A DNA stretch of 37,393 nucleotides from Bacteroidales bacterium (GCA_031274555.1 JAISPZ010000066.1:82020-119412), one strand, 5' to 3'. Positions 15,251 through 24,662 are shown, numbered from the stretch's first letter. Numbers and translations are program-made. Notes: a model not told the origin generated them from the letters alone.

Positions 15251-16615
15251 TTAATGTTCGGGATTTTCGGAGATGATGGTGGAGAGTTTTTTGGCAAGTC
15301 CATCGCTTGGTTTTGCGAAGTCGCTTTCTATAACAGTGCCTGTGTTGTCTAAAAGAAAATAACAGGGGAAATGCACAGCATCCAACTCCCGCATAAACGA
15401 AATTTGACGGTTAAAATATAAATAGGGCACAACATATTTTTGATTGCGATAGTGACGATGATAAGTCATAAATTCATCATCAACATTAATCAAAATAATT
15501 TGTACCTTATCGCGGAAATTCCTGTCGGTAGAGCGAAGTCGCAAGAGCACATCCGTTTCCGAAACACAATCAGGACAAAGTAGCTGATTACTGCTTACAA
15601 ATCCAACGTAAAGATACCGAGCAGAAAAATTATTCAACAAAGAATCAAACCGTACTGTTTGCCCAGAAAAATCTTTAAGTACCATAGACGCAAAACTTTT
15701 CACATTATCCCAATCAGATAAAATTTGATTTATAATTTTAGCGAACTCCGTAAATTTTGTCTTCCCTGATAATGCTTCCAACAGCAATCTCACACGCTCC
15801 CTCACTATATCTTTTGTCTTTTGCTCCCAACGGAACGGCAGCGAATTGGCATATTGATAAAGTCCCTTTATGAAAATATATTCACGCAACATCTCATTAC
15901 GCATAAAAGGATCTATACCCATCGTGTCAAGCAAATTATCAACGGCAGACGAAGCATTGTCTTCGTTTACCCTGCTGAAAAATTGCCATAAAAATTTATT
16001 TGAAAAACGTGAAAAATAATTGTTGAAAAAATCACCGACAAATTCTATGAAATATTCGTTGTTCAAGGAAAATGGAACGTTGTCGATATAATTTTCAAAA
16101 AGTTTTTTTCGGTTCATTTTTCCTGTTGCTTCCGCATACCGCGCCGCACGATAGCGGTTCATCTGCAATATATAACCAGAATCAATATTGGCAATCATAA
16201 AAATAGAATCGGAATCGGAAACAGAAAAAGCATATTGCAGAGGCGACAATTGAGTCGTTTCAATAAAAACATTCATTCTTTCCGCTAAACGATAATCGAA
16301 AGAAAGAAAATCGACAGATATATTTCTACCAGGTCTAACATATATAAATGTGGAATAGTAATCAATTTCTACCTTGACGGAATATGAATGTGTAATGTCA
16401 AAATTCAGAAAAAAACTTCCGTCCCCGTTAATTGTATCGCAGGCTAAATATAGCGGAGTATATGTAATATAATCGGTGACGGTAGAAATTTTTATAACCC
16501 TGCCTTCCGCACCATTTGCCGTCCCCTGCACAACTGTTTGAGAATTTAGGTTGTCGTACAGGCAGAAGAATAAAACACATAAAAAAAAATACTTCTTGGG
16601 GAACATTAGGAACAT
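15251..16615 (-). CDS. Exported thioredoxin-fold protein with CPDC motif
   Basis: A 454-aa protein if started at the ATG at 16615, which overlaps the stop of the lpxD-family gene (TAATG). A longer open frame to 16678 would put 21 non-signal-like residues in front of the signal peptide (MFPKKYFFLCVLFFCLY...NSQ). The first ~330 residues are a mixed region typical of Bacteroidetes envelope proteins that carry a TlpA-like domain; I do not recognise a named domain there. The C-terminal ~110 residues form a thioredoxin fold with CPDC (C347, C350) and a likely cis-proline in HFPCYFLLD. The role is probably periplasmic thiol-disulfide exchange; substrate unknown. It is the last gene of the ten-gene run. 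Confidence 0.82.
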   Translation of the reverse strand: MFLMFPKKYFFLCVLFFCLYDNLNSQTVVQGTANGAEGRVIKISTVTDYITYTPLYLACDTINGDGSFFLNFDITHSYSVKVEIDYYSTFIYVRPGRNISVDFLSFDYRLAERMNVFIETTQLSPLQYAFSVSDSDSIFMIANIDSGYILQMNRYRAARYAEATGKMNRKKLFENYIDNVPFSLNNEYFIEFVGDFFNNYFSRFSNKFLWQFFSRVNEDNASSAVDNLLDTMGIDPFMRNEMLREYIFIKGLYQYANSLPFRWEQKTKDIVRERVRLLLEALSGKTKFTEFAKIINQILSDWDNVKSFASMVLKDFSGQTVRFDSLLNNFSARYLYVGFVSSNQLLCPDCVSETDVLLRLRSTDRNFRDKVQIILINVDDEFMTYHRHYRNQKYVVPYLYFNRQISFMRELDAVHFPCYFLLDNTGTVIESDFAKPSDGLAKKLSTIISENPEH

Positions 16616-17595
16616 TATTGTTTGCTGAGTTTCTCGAGAATATCGGGCAATTGGCGCAGTGCTACGAGTTCTCGCCATTTTTTCATCATTTCAATTGCAG
16701 GCGCACCAAAATATGTCTTGCCTCCCTCAATAGACTTGTCCACAGCAGAAGTTGCAAGAACGACAGCACCCTTACCAATAACAATATCTTTATTAACCAT
16801 TACATTTGCCCATAAAACAACATTGTCCTCTATTGTTGTAACGCCCGCAATAGCGCAATGCGAACCTACAAGACAGTGCTTTCCTATACGTGTATCGTGA
16901 CCTATCTGAACAAAATTATCCATCTTTGTCCCCTGCCCGATAATTGTATCGGTAGAAACACCTCTATCAATAGCGCAAAGTGCACCTATTTCAACATCAT
17001 CCTCAATAACAGTCCTGCCCGATGATTCAAACTTTCTAAACGCACCTTCGGGATCTTTTCTTTGAAAATAACAGGCATCACCACCTATCGAAACGTTGGG
17101 TTGAATAATAACGTTATTGCCAAGAATGGAGTAGTCGTTAATAGTAGTGTTTGCATGGATGACACAGTTTTTGCCGATTTTAACAAAGTTGCCTACAAAA
17201 ACATTCGGTTGAATTATTGTCCCCTCGCCTATTTCTGCTGTCGGGGCAATAGTTGCACCCGGAAACCGTTCTGTAGAACGTAACCCCTCTCTATACGACA
17301 CGAAAGGTCTAAAATATAACGTAAGTTTGTTAAAATCTCTAAACGGATCTTTTGAAATTATCAGTGCTTTTCCATTTGGAATTTCAATGTCATCTCTGTC
17401 AATAATTATGACAGAAGCATTTGAATTTAGTGCTTTGTCGTAGTACTTCGCTAAATCTACAAAAGTAATCTCATTCTTTTCTACGACATGAACCTCGTTC
17501 ATTCCTGTCAGAATTAAATCAGTATTACCCTTTATAGTAACATCGCCAAGTATTGAAACGATTTCTTTTAGCGAAATATGTTTTTCAAATTTCAT
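16615..17595 (-). CDS. LpxD-family UDP-acylglucosamine N-acyltransferase
   Basis: A 326-aa left-handed beta-helix acyltransferase. The N-terminal uridine-binding region (about 1-105) is followed by many hexapeptide repeats (e.g. IAPTAEIGEGTIIQPNVFVG) and a C-terminal helix. H233 in QIGHD corresponds to the catalytic histidine of E. coli LpxD (QIAHN). LpxD transfers a 3-hydroxyacyl chain onto the 2-amino group in lipid A synthesis at the inner membrane. Many Bacteroidetes carry two LpxD-like genes, one with lpxC/fabZ and lpxA and one beside efp. This one is of the second kind, so it may be a paralogue with a different acceptor rather than the housekeeping LpxD. It starts 32 bp after efp and overlaps the next gene. 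Confidence 0.88.
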   Translation of the reverse strand: MKFEKHISLKEIVSILGDVTIKGNTDLILTGMNEVHVVEKNEITFVDLAKYYDKALNSNASVIIIDRDDIEIPNGKALIISKDPFRDFNKLTLYFRPFVSYREGLRSTERFPGATIAPTAEIGEGTIIQPNVFVGNFVKIGKNCVIHANTTINDYSILGNNVIIQPNVSIGGDACYFQRKDPEGAFRKFESSGRTVIEDDVEIGALCAIDRGVSTDTIIGQGTKMDNFVQIGHDTRIGKHCLVGSHCAIAGVTTIEDNVVLWANVMVNKDIVIGKGAVVLATSAVDKSIEGGKTYFGAPAIEMMKKWRELVALRQLPDILEKLSKQ

Positions 17596-17627
17596 TATAT
17601 TAATCTATTCTGCGGAGCCGAAAAATA

Positions 17628-18194
17628 TTAGTCATTCACTCTATTGGAGTATTCACCGGTACGTGTATCAACACGTATTTTTTCTCCTTCATTTATAAAA
17701 AGAGGCACACGAATAGTTGCGCCCGTATCTATTTTTGCATCTTTCATTGCATTTGTGGCTGTATCACCCTTAATTCCGGGTTCGGTATAAGTTACAATAA
17801 AATCCAAATACACCGGCAGCTCGCATACGAGTGGCGTTTCCGTTTCAGCGTGAATAAGAATTTCTGCAGTACCTCCCTCTTTAAGGAATTGTGGAGCGTT
17901 AATTAAAAATTCAGGTATAACAATTTGCTCAAATGTTTCACTGTGCATAAAATTATAACCGTTATCGTCCTTATACAAGAATTGGTAAGGTCTGCGCTCT
18001 ACACGTGCCGTTTCAATCTTCGAGCCTGCGGGAAATGTGTTTTGCAGCACCTTTCCGTTTTTAAGATTTTTCAATTTTGTGCGGACGAAAGCCGCACCCT
18101 TTCCGGGTTTTACATGTTGAAATTCCACAACTTGCCACAAGTCGTTGTTAAAGTCGATAACTAAACCATTTTTAATTTCTGCTGTTGTTGCCAT
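17628..18194 (-). CDS. efp: Translation elongation factor P
   Basis: A 188-aa protein matching EF-P along its whole length: an N-terminal KOW-like domain with the tip KPGKGAAF, where K32 is the counterpart of the modified lysine of E. coli EF-P, followed by two OB domains ending in IRVDTRTGEYSNRV. EF-P binds the ribosomal E/P region and relieves stalling at polyproline. The gene lies 3 bp after the marC-like stop, within the long minus-strand run. No EF-P modification gene (epmA/epmB or similar) is in the window. Confidence 0.98.
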   Translation of the reverse strand: MATTAEIKNGLVIDFNNDLWQVVEFQHVKPGKGAAFVRTKLKNLKNGKVLQNTFPAGSKIETARVERRPYQFLYKDDNGYNFMHSETFEQIVIPEFLINAPQFLKEGGTAEILIHAETETPLVCELPVYLDFIVTYTEPGIKGDTATNAMKDAKIDTGATIRVPLFINEGEKIRVDTRTGEYSNRVND

Positions 18195-18197
18195 TTG

Positions 18198-18791
18198 TTA
18201 TAATAATTTTGATAAGTTAAATACGAGCATTCGCATAGCCATTGCCACAAGAATTACTCCGAAAAATTTTCTTAAAATATAAACGGTGTTACTTCCAAGA
18301 AATTTTGAAAAAACACCAACGTAACGTATCACAAAGTAAACAAAAATCAAATTGGATAAGATTGCTAACAGAATATTTATCAAATGGTATTCTGCCCTTA
18401 AAGAAAGAAGTGTTGTAAGCACTCCTGCCCCCGCTATTAAAGGAAACACGAGTGGTATGAGTGCTGAATTACTCTCCACCGTATTACTTTTAAAAATCTC
18501 AATATCCAATATCATTTCTATTGCAAGAACGAAAAGAATTAGCGCACCTGCAACAGCAAATGAGTGATTATCCACATTAAAAAGTTGCAGTATAAGTTCC
18601 CCCACAAAGAGGAATACTACCATAATAACGAGTGAGAGAAGCGATATTCTTAAAGCATTTATTTTGCCTTTTCGCTTGTTTATATCTATTATGACAGGTA
18701 CTGCCCCTGTAATATCTATGATTGAAAACAATACTATAAATACACTTGCAAACTCCTTGAAATCAAAACCGAGGAAAAAATCACCCATCAA
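18198..18791 (-). CDS. MarC-family (UPF0056) integral membrane protein
   Basis: A 197-aa protein with about six hydrophobic segments, opening with the family pattern FASVFIVLFSIIDITGAVPVII and containing LVFPLIAGAGVLTTLLSL. MarC proteins sit in the inner membrane; despite the name, a role in multiple antibiotic resistance has not held up and the substrate is unknown. It is 3 bp after the TPR gene and 3 bp before efp, so cotranscription is very likely. Confidence 0.92.
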   Translation of the reverse strand: MMGDFFLGFDFKEFASVFIVLFSIIDITGAVPVIIDINKRKGKINALRISLLSLVIMVVFLFVGELILQLFNVDNHSFAVAGALILFVLAIEMILDIEIFKSNTVESNSALIPLVFPLIAGAGVLTTLLSLRAEYHLINILLAILSNLIFVYFVIRYVGVFSKFLGSNTVYILRKFFGVILVAMAMRMLVFNLSKLL

Positions 18792-18794
18792 AAT

Positions 18795-20465
18795 TTACTT
18801 TTCGAGATTAAGTTTATCTATTGCTTCAATCACTTGTGTCGCGACAGCGTTCTCAGGTTCTATCTCAAGAACTTTTGAAAAGTATTCTTTCGATTTAAGA
18901 TATTCTTCCTTTGCCGCCTTTGCATTGTTCTTCGCGGTAGCTTTTGCATCTGCCTGAACGTAATAATAATATCCAAGATAACGATAACTTTCGGAAAGTT
19001 CACGCTTGCGTTTGTCCGCATCAGGTAAAGCTATTTCAACAACTTTTTCGTAATAAGGCTTTGCAAGACCTTCTGTCGTTTCCATATCTATAAGAGAATT
19101 TACGCGTGCCCTCCAAAAATATCCAAGGTAGTTGCCGGGTGCAATTTCCGATAACAGTTGGAAAATAGTGTCTGCTTTTCTCAAATACAATATTTGTTTT
19201 TCGCGCAACGTAGAATCAAGATTACTTGTCATTGAATATAAATTGCGACCATATTTGAAAAGTACAACAATATCTTCTTTTCCCGCCACGTCAGCATATA
19301 AATCGTAATACTTTGCAGAGGAATCTATCTCGCTTTCCTTAACGTAAATATCTGCAATATTCTGGTAGAGAAATCTGCGATTGCTGTCAATTGCTATCGC
19401 TTTCTTATAATTTTCAATAGCCTCTCTGTTAAGTTTATTTTCTGCTTGTTCGTCAGCCAATGAAACGTAGTCAAGCGCAATGAGCTTGTCTTTTGGTGCA
19501 TTGTTTACAAACTTCTCAATAATTTTAAGCCCATCTTCGGTTTGGTCTGTCTTGGCTTTTACGTAGGCATAAATACGATTGGCAACAAAATTATTCGGTT
19601 CTTTTTGGATAACAGGCAAAATAATAGGAAGAACTTCCTCATATTTCTTGTCCATATAAAGGTAGAGCGCGTAGGTGAGCAAATGCGTTTCGGAATAATT
19701 TCCGTCTTCAATAAATCTTGCATAGCTCGCTACTGCTTCGGAACTCTTTCCCTGACTAAAATAAAGTTCGCCAAGCAATGCATCAATACCTCTAAAATCG
19801 GCAGACTGCTCTTTAGCCTGCTGCAATGTCGTAAGTGCCAGCTCTTTATTGAGTGACATATAAACGGCAGCATATTTGAGATAAGAACTTATCAGCTCGG
19901 GACTAAAATATATTGCCTGTTCGTATTCTGTTGCGGCTTCCATCAGCTTATTCTGCAAACGTGCAATATCACCTTTTAGAAGATAGGGCCAGCCACTCTT
20001 ACTATCAACTTTAATGGCACGAGCGATATATTTATTTGCATTTTCGTAATCTTTTTGCGAAATATACGCTCTCGCTACAGCAAGATAAACTCCCATATCT
20101 TTTTTATTTACGGAAATAGCCTGCTTGAAAATTGCTTCGGCTGCTTTCGGGTCTTGTTTCAGGACGGTAAGCCCTGCTATTCCGACAATATTATATGGAT
20201 ATTCAGGGTCTTCTATTAATCCTTTATCAAAGTACGATAGAGCCGAATCGGGATGTCCCAATCTTATAAAAGCATTTGCGATATAATAATTTGCCTCTGC
20301 TTTCTCTCTCGCTGTGCTTTGGCTTGCGCAAACTTTTTTAAAATAAACAATTGCAGCCTCGTCCATTCCAGCACGATAGAGATTTAGTCCTGTATTTTCT
20401 GCTTTTACCTGCCCTACAGCAGCAAAAAATACTATTACGCCAATAATAAGTTTTATCATCTTCAT
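18795..20465 (-). CDS. Exported TPR-repeat protein
   Basis: A 556-aa protein with a signal peptide (MKMIKLIIGVIVFFAAVGQVKA) followed almost entirely by tetratricopeptide repeats (e.g. GLNLYRAGMDEAAIVYFKKV, AIKVDSKSGWPYLLKGDIARLQNKLMEAA). It is presumably a periplasmic scaffold for protein-protein contacts; its partner is unknown. The start ATG at 20465 is about 100 bp after the PstS-like gene, and that gap holds attctaaattct-type repeats. Its position directly after exbBD-tonB-pstS-like is a conserved-looking Bacteroidales arrangement from memory, and suggests work with the TonB energy-transduction system. Confidence 0.9.
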   Translation of the reverse strand: MKMIKLIIGVIVFFAAVGQVKAENTGLNLYRAGMDEAAIVYFKKVCASQSTAREKAEANYYIANAFIRLGHPDSALSYFDKGLIEDPEYPYNIVGIAGLTVLKQDPKAAEAIFKQAISVNKKDMGVYLAVARAYISQKDYENANKYIARAIKVDSKSGWPYLLKGDIARLQNKLMEAATEYEQAIYFSPELISSYLKYAAVYMSLNKELALTTLQQAKEQSADFRGIDALLGELYFSQGKSSEAVASYARFIEDGNYSETHLLTYALYLYMDKKYEEVLPIILPVIQKEPNNFVANRIYAYVKAKTDQTEDGLKIIEKFVNNAPKDKLIALDYVSLADEQAENKLNREAIENYKKAIAIDSNRRFLYQNIADIYVKESEIDSSAKYYDLYADVAGKEDIVVLFKYGRNLYSMTSNLDSTLREKQILYLRKADTIFQLLSEIAPGNYLGYFWRARVNSLIDMETTEGLAKPYYEKVVEIALPDADKRKRELSESYRYLGYYYYVQADAKATAKNNAKAAKEEYLKSKEYFSKVLEIEPENAVATQVIEAIDKLNLEK

Positions 20466-20498
20466 TCTTTCTATATTTTTTATTTATTAATTCAAGCA

Positions 20499-20571
20499 AT
20501 GCCCCCACATCTACATTTTCAACTCTACATTCTCAATTCTAAATTCTACATTCTAAATTCTAAATTCTTTT
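20499..20571 (+). repeat. Intergenic attctaaattct-type repeat at the PstS-like gene stop
   Basis: The 104-bp gap between the PstS-like gene and the TPR gene is largely built of the units acattct and aaattct, running into the stop codon of the PstS-like gene (20572-20570). The same units flank copies A, B and C and occur again near 37025-37045. Confidence 0.75.
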
Positions 20572-21550
20572 AAAGTTCTTCTCTCACATTTACAATATTA
20601 ACAGGCATCGTGGCAGGCAGCAATCCCGCTTTAAGGATTATGCGCTGTCCCCTTCCAGAAGTTACAAAGTTAGTAAATCCTGTGGGAAGTCCTCCAAGTG
20701 GATCGTTAATATTAAGATATAGTACGCGCACAAAGGGATACTGCCTCGTATAGAGGTAGTACTGGTAAGGCTGACAACTGTTTTCGTAAGTAGCCTTATC
20801 CTCTTTACTGATGCGCATAACCTGAACATCATTCAAAAATTCCCTCGTAACAGAGTCATGTTCGCTACTTATCCAATTAACACCTATTATCCCTATTGCA
20901 TTCGGAGTTTCTTTTACATATTTCACGACAGCTTCGCTACTACCGGCAGCGAACGAACGCGGGGATAAATTTTTATCGCGAATTATAGAGTCCTGCACAT
21001 AGCGTACTGTGCTCGAATTTCTATCGTCGTAAGCGATTGAAAATTGCCCAAGTCGCGAGTGCGAAAACAACTCATTCCAGCGCAATACTTTTCCGCTCAA
21101 AATCTTTTTTAGTGCATTAACGCTAATAATACTATCTGAATTTTTTTTATTTATAACAAAAGCCATTCCATCCATAGCCATTTTTATTGACTTTGGAAAA
21201 AGTTTTCTGCTGTTCAAATACGATATTTCTTCGTCTGTAAGCGGACGTGTCATAACGGCAAGACGCGTACTGTCATGTAAAAGCATATTGATTGCCTCTA
21301 CTTCACTGACAGATTTCGTGACAACAGTTGCCATTGGATACATCGCTTCAAAGACAAACACTTCCTCATTTATAATGGGAAAAAGTGTTTCATCCACCGC
21401 TACTGTTATAAAGCCGCTAAATAATGTTTCCTTAGGCACACTACTCCTGCAACTTGAAACGCCAAGTGTAAGCACTCCCATAAATGCAAATATGCACACT
21501 GTTTTCAGTGCGCATATTTGCTTTTTTGTATCAAAATAAAACTTTCTCAA
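20570..21550 (-). CDS. PstS-like phosphate/substrate-binding lipoprotein
   Basis: A 326-aa lipoprotein (lipobox VSSC, C34) of the PBP-like family that includes PstS. Features: ITVAVDETLFPIINEEVFVFEAMYP, VMTRPLTDEE, VINKKNSDSIISVNALKKILSGKVLRWNEL, AYDDRNSSTVRYVQDSI, and GLPTGFTNFVTSGRGQRIILKAGLLPA at the C-terminus. Classical PstS binds phosphate for the PstCAB importer. No pstC, pstA, pstB or phoU is here, and the gene begins 2 bp after tonB. Its ligand and its partner are therefore uncertain; a sensor or binding protein working with the TonB complex is a reasonable guess, not shown. Confidence 0.88.
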   Translation of the reverse strand: MRKFYFDTKKQICALKTVCIFAFMGVLTLGVSSCRSSVPKETLFSGFITVAVDETLFPIINEEVFVFEAMYPMATVVTKSVSEVEAINMLLHDSTRLAVMTRPLTDEEISYLNSRKLFPKSIKMAMDGMAFVINKKNSDSIISVNALKKILSGKVLRWNELFSHSRLGQFSIAYDDRNSSTVRYVQDSIIRDKNLSPRSFAAGSSEAVVKYVKETPNAIGIIGVNWISSEHDSVTREFLNDVQVMRISKEDKATYENSCQPYQYYLYTRQYPFVRVLYLNINDPLGGLPTGFTNFVTSGRGQRIILKAGLLPATMPVNIVNVREEL

Positions 21551-21552
21551 AA

Positions 21553-22368
21553 CTACTTTAAATTAAAGTTAATTGGTAGCGTGAAGCGCACTGTTACGGG
21601 TCTGCCGTGCTGACGACCCGGTATCCATTTGGGCATCTTCTGCACCACACGGATTGCTTCTTTGTCAAAAACAGGATCGGGACTACGCGCAATCTCAATA
21701 TCGCGAATAGCACCATCCCTGCCTACCGTAAATTGAATGTAAACAGTTCCTGAAAGTCCTCTCTCTGTAGCCACCGGAGGATAACGAAGTTCGCTTTGCA
21801 GCCACTGACTGAGTTTTTCAGTGCCACCGGGAAAAGCCGGCATCTGCTCTGCCACTATGAGCACCGTTTCCTCTACAGCATCACTAATCCGACCCGCCTC
21901 CATAACATCAACTATGTCCACGCCCGTTCCATCATCCTTGCCCGTCACATCCTTAATTGAAATCGCTGCTCTGGATTGAGCAAGTTCGTCCTGCGTTTTA
22001 ATCTGGTCCTCATCTCTCACCTTATCATCCTCAGTAATAATAGGAGGAGTAAATTTAATGGTAGTTTTAAGTTCAGGAGGAGGGGGCGTAGAATGATCTA
22101 TTACCTCTTCTTCTTTTGGCTTTTCATCTTCAAGTTGAGAAAGTTCCGTAACACGTGTTTCTTCCTTTGCTTTGGAATCAAATTTCAAAAGCGTGAGAAG
22201 TGTTGGCATAGAGCCGACAAGAAATGCGAATGCTATAACAATCACAAATGCCAGCAGATGATAACGAGAGGAGTTTCTACGAAGTTTATACGCTCCGTAC
22301 TCCTTGTTTTTGCCCTCAAAAACAAGTTCCCGCCAAATCGGTTCAAATATGTTTATATCCTTTGCCAT
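21553..22368 (-). CDS. tonB: TonB energy-transducer protein
   Basis: A 271-aa protein from the ATG at 22368 (MAKDINIFEPIWRELVFEGKNKEYGAYKLRR, a typical Bacteroidetes TonB N-terminus). The frame extends to 22395, but that start would lie inside exbD. One transmembrane helix (about residues 37-60), a proline/glutamate-rich periplasmic linker (KPKEEEVIDHSTPPPPELK), then the TonB C-terminal domain (PAFPGGTEKLSQWL, ELRYPP, GTVYIQFTVGRDG, MPKWIPGRQHGRPV). It passes proton-motive energy from ExbB/ExbD to outer-membrane receptors. It lies 4 bp after exbD and 2 bp before the PstS-like gene. Confidence 0.95.
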   Translation of the reverse strand: MAKDINIFEPIWRELVFEGKNKEYGAYKLRRNSSRYHLLAFVIVIAFAFLVGSMPTLLTLLKFDSKAKEETRVTELSQLEDEKPKEEEVIDHSTPPPPELKTTIKFTPPIITEDDKVRDEDQIKTQDELAQSRAAISIKDVTGKDDGTGVDIVDVMEAGRISDAVEETVLIVAEQMPAFPGGTEKLSQWLQSELRYPPVATERGLSGTVYIQFTVGRDGAIRDIEIARSPDPVFDKEAIRVVQKMPKWIPGRQHGRPVTVRFTLPINFNLK

Positions 22369-22372
22369 AATT

Positions 22373-23044
22373 CTATTGAGGTGTTTCTCTTTCAATAACT
22401 ACTTCTTTCAAGTCGGACGTGTAGCCCGCATGTGTAAGGTCCTGCAAAACTCGCAGGTCGCCCGGAGTAATATCCGCAATAGCATAGCGACCTATATTGC
22501 AAATCTGCATTTCGTCAAGAGCGTCAATAAGGTCTTTATATTTCGAAAATTCGGTCGCCTTAATCATCACAACAGGCGAGTTTTTATCGGCACGTATTTC
22601 AGCTGCTTGATTTTGATACTCCTCTTCGGAAATTTCAAGATTGTCTTTCTTTCTTTTAATTTCCCTTATTTTATTTACTACTTCCTCGTTTCTACCTATA
22701 AGCACCTTGCGCAAACCATCCGCCGAAAAATCAGTTTCGGTAACGCTTTCGGGATGTTCGTAGTCGGGCTTGCCAAAATAATAATATACTTTGGAGTCCA
22801 TGCCGAGAAGCACTGTAATAGCTTTGGATTCCTTAACTTTATTTTGTTCCTGCTCGGGAACAACGTCCTTACGGGGCATGGAAATTTCCATCGTCTGTGG
22901 CTTGCTCATCGTAGTACAGAGCATAAAGAAAGTAATCAAAAGCATATTCATATCCACCATAGGAGTAAAGTCCACGTGAATTTGAAACTTCTTTTGCTGA
23001 CCTTTTTTACGTTCACCGGAGTCCTTTTCTTGTATTTCTGCCAT
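22373..23044 (-). CDS. exbD: ExbD/TolR-family protein (second copy)
   Basis: A 223-aa inner-membrane protein with a short cytoplasmic N-terminus, a single transmembrane helix (FTPMVDMNMLLITFFMLCTT) holding the conserved proton-path aspartate in VDMN, and a periplasmic domain. The periplasmic part contains a long charged insertion (about residues 125-160, RKVLIGRNEEVVNKIREIKRKK onwards), larger than in E. coli ExbD (141 aa). It works with ExbB and TonB. It follows the first exbD after an 80-bp gap; two adjacent ExbD-like proteins are common in Bacteroidetes and may form a mixed complex. Confidence 0.94.
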   Translation of the reverse strand: MAEIQEKDSGERKKGQQKKFQIHVDFTPMVDMNMLLITFFMLCTTMSKPQTMEISMPRKDVVPEQEQNKVKESKAITVLLGMDSKVYYYFGKPDYEHPESVTETDFSADGLRKVLIGRNEEVVNKIREIKRKKDNLEISEEEYQNQAAEIRADKNSPVVMIKATEFSKYKDLIDALDEMQICNIGRYAIADITPGDLRVLQDLTHAGYTSDLKEVVIERETPQ

Positions 23045-23124
23045 AATTAATAATTCTAAATTTAATTACATTTTACTGCCTTTTGCTATCTATAGGCAAC
23101 GTTTTTTTTCGGTAATGCCCCTGC

Positions 23125-23733
23125 TTAATGATGTTCAGAAGGCATATCACGCAAGGATGTAATCAGGTTATAGCGATTTTCACGCAAATCCTGCAAGGTG
23201 TTCATCAAATCGCGAATTGTGAAGTACGGAGTGTCGGAGTCTGCCTTTATAGCAATCACCAGCTCCGCATTCGACTCGCGAGAAAATTTAACCCAGTTCT
23301 TCAATTCGTTGTTGGTGCTGTCGGACGGAATACCGTAATCCATAATGATTTTATCCTGTTCCTCCGAGGGGAGCGACAGAAACTTTTGCATCCCATGGAT
23401 AGGTACACCAAAAGATGGAATTAGGCTAAACTTTTTAAGTTCCCCATCCGTAAACTCCACATTGTAAAGCTCACCCATCTTCTTCAACACGTTCCAACGG
23501 TCTGTCTGCTTGTCAAGCGACATAAAAACCTTACCGTCTTTTTCTACCAAAATAGACATTATGTTTGTTTCAGGAATTTTAATTTCCGAAACAGACTGTG
23601 GCGGCGTTACCTGTACCGGCTCCTTTTGGATAAAGGTAGAGGTCAGCATGAAGAACGTCAGCAGAAGAACTGTAACGTCACTCATCGCCGTCATGTCAAT
23701 GAAAGTAGATTGTTTTTTTATCTTTTTACTCAT
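23125..23733 (-). CDS. exbD: ExbD/TolR-family protein (first copy)
   Basis: A 202-aa inner-membrane protein. The transmembrane helix MSDVTVLLLTFFMLTST carries the conserved aspartate, preceded by the basic N-terminus MSKKIKKQST. The periplasmic domain includes MSILVEKDGKVFMSLD and a C-terminal LVIAIKADSDTPYFTIRDLMNTLQDL, the usual ExbD ending. It begins 28 bp after exbB. It differs enough from the second copy that a recent duplication is unlikely. Confidence 0.94.
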   Translation of the reverse strand: MSKKIKKQSTFIDMTAMSDVTVLLLTFFMLTSTFIQKEPVQVTPPQSVSEIKIPETNIMSILVEKDGKVFMSLDKQTDRWNVLKKMGELYNVEFTDGELKKFSLIPSFGVPIHGMQKFLSLPSEEQDKIIMDYGIPSDSTNNELKNWVKFSRESNAELVIAIKADSDTPYFTIRDLMNTLQDLRENRYNLITSLRDMPSEHH

Positions 23734-23761
23734 AGTAAGTGTGAAGCATTATTTGTAACTT

Positions 23762-24565
23762 CTATATTTTATGCTTTCCTGTAAATGCCTGTGCAAGGTA
23801 TGCACCAACTTCGTCAATGGAATGTGTAATGCCATCTATTTTAGTTGTGAAAATGTTGTAAAAAATAACAGCGCAAGCACCTGTAGCAATACCGAAAGCG
23901 GTATTAACAAGAGCTTCTGAAATACCTGTTGAAAGGGCGATTGAGTCTGTGCCACCTGTAGTAGAAAGAGCGGCAAACGACTTGATCATACCGATAACAG
24001 TACCGAGAAGTCCCATAAGAGTACCGAGCGTGGTGATTGCAGCTATAATAGGAAGATTTTGCTGCATTGACGGAAGTTCGAGCATTGTTGCCTCTTCGAG
24101 GTCTTTACGGAGAGCAAGCTGCTTTTCTTCTTTCGTCATATTGTCGTCAGCAGCAACCTCTGTGTATGTTTTCAGAGATGTTCTAACAACGTTTGCAACA
24201 GATCCTCTCTGCTGGTCGCATAGAGCAACAGCACCTGAGATGTCGTTCTTTTCAAGTAATCCTTTTACTTTAACAACAAATTTCCTGAGATTACCTTTTC
24301 CTGACGCTTTTGAAAGAGCAATAAAACGCTCAACAGCAAGAGCGAGAACAGTAAGAAGGAGGGTCTGGATAAGAGGAACGATAACGCCACCTTTGTAAAT
24401 AGTACCCAAAAGGTTACCCGGATTCGGGTGATTATTTGGATCGTTGTTCATAAAATTAGATGGGTTGCCATAAATAAAGTAGTAAATGGCTTCTGCCACA
24501 ATAAAGCATCCCACAATTAGAAGCAAACCGGACGCGCCCATACTTCTTTTTTCGAGTTTTTTCAT
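23762..24565 (-). CDS. exbB: ExbB/TolQ/MotA-family proton channel protein
   Basis: A 267-aa polytopic inner-membrane protein. One hydrophobic segment is near residues 12-32 and another near 60-80. The family signature pair of helices follows (LPIIAAITTLGTLMGLLGTVIGMIKSFAAL, then GISEALVNTAFGIATGACAVIFYNIF). It forms the pentameric proton channel around ExbD and energises TonB. This is the first gene of the ten-gene minus-strand run, with a candidate promoter at 24663-24670 about 100 bp upstream. Confidence 0.96.
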   Translation of the reverse strand: MKKLEKRSMGASGLLLIVGCFIVAEAIYYFIYGNPSNFMNNDPNNHPNPGNLLGTIYKGGVIVPLIQTLLLTVLALAVERFIALSKASGKGNLRKFVVKVKGLLEKNDISGAVALCDQQRGSVANVVRTSLKTYTEVAADDNMTKEEKQLALRKDLEEATMLELPSMQQNLPIIAAITTLGTLMGLLGTVIGMIKSFAALSTTGGTDSIALSTGISEALVNTAFGIATGACAVIFYNIFTTKIDGITHSIDEVGAYLAQAFTGKHKI

Positions 24566-24662
24566 AAAGATTAGAGATTTATTGGATTTATATTTTAGTT
24601 AATTTATTGTTTTACTGATTTTTTCGTGAGAAAAACGGATTTATTCGTCAAAATTCAATCCC

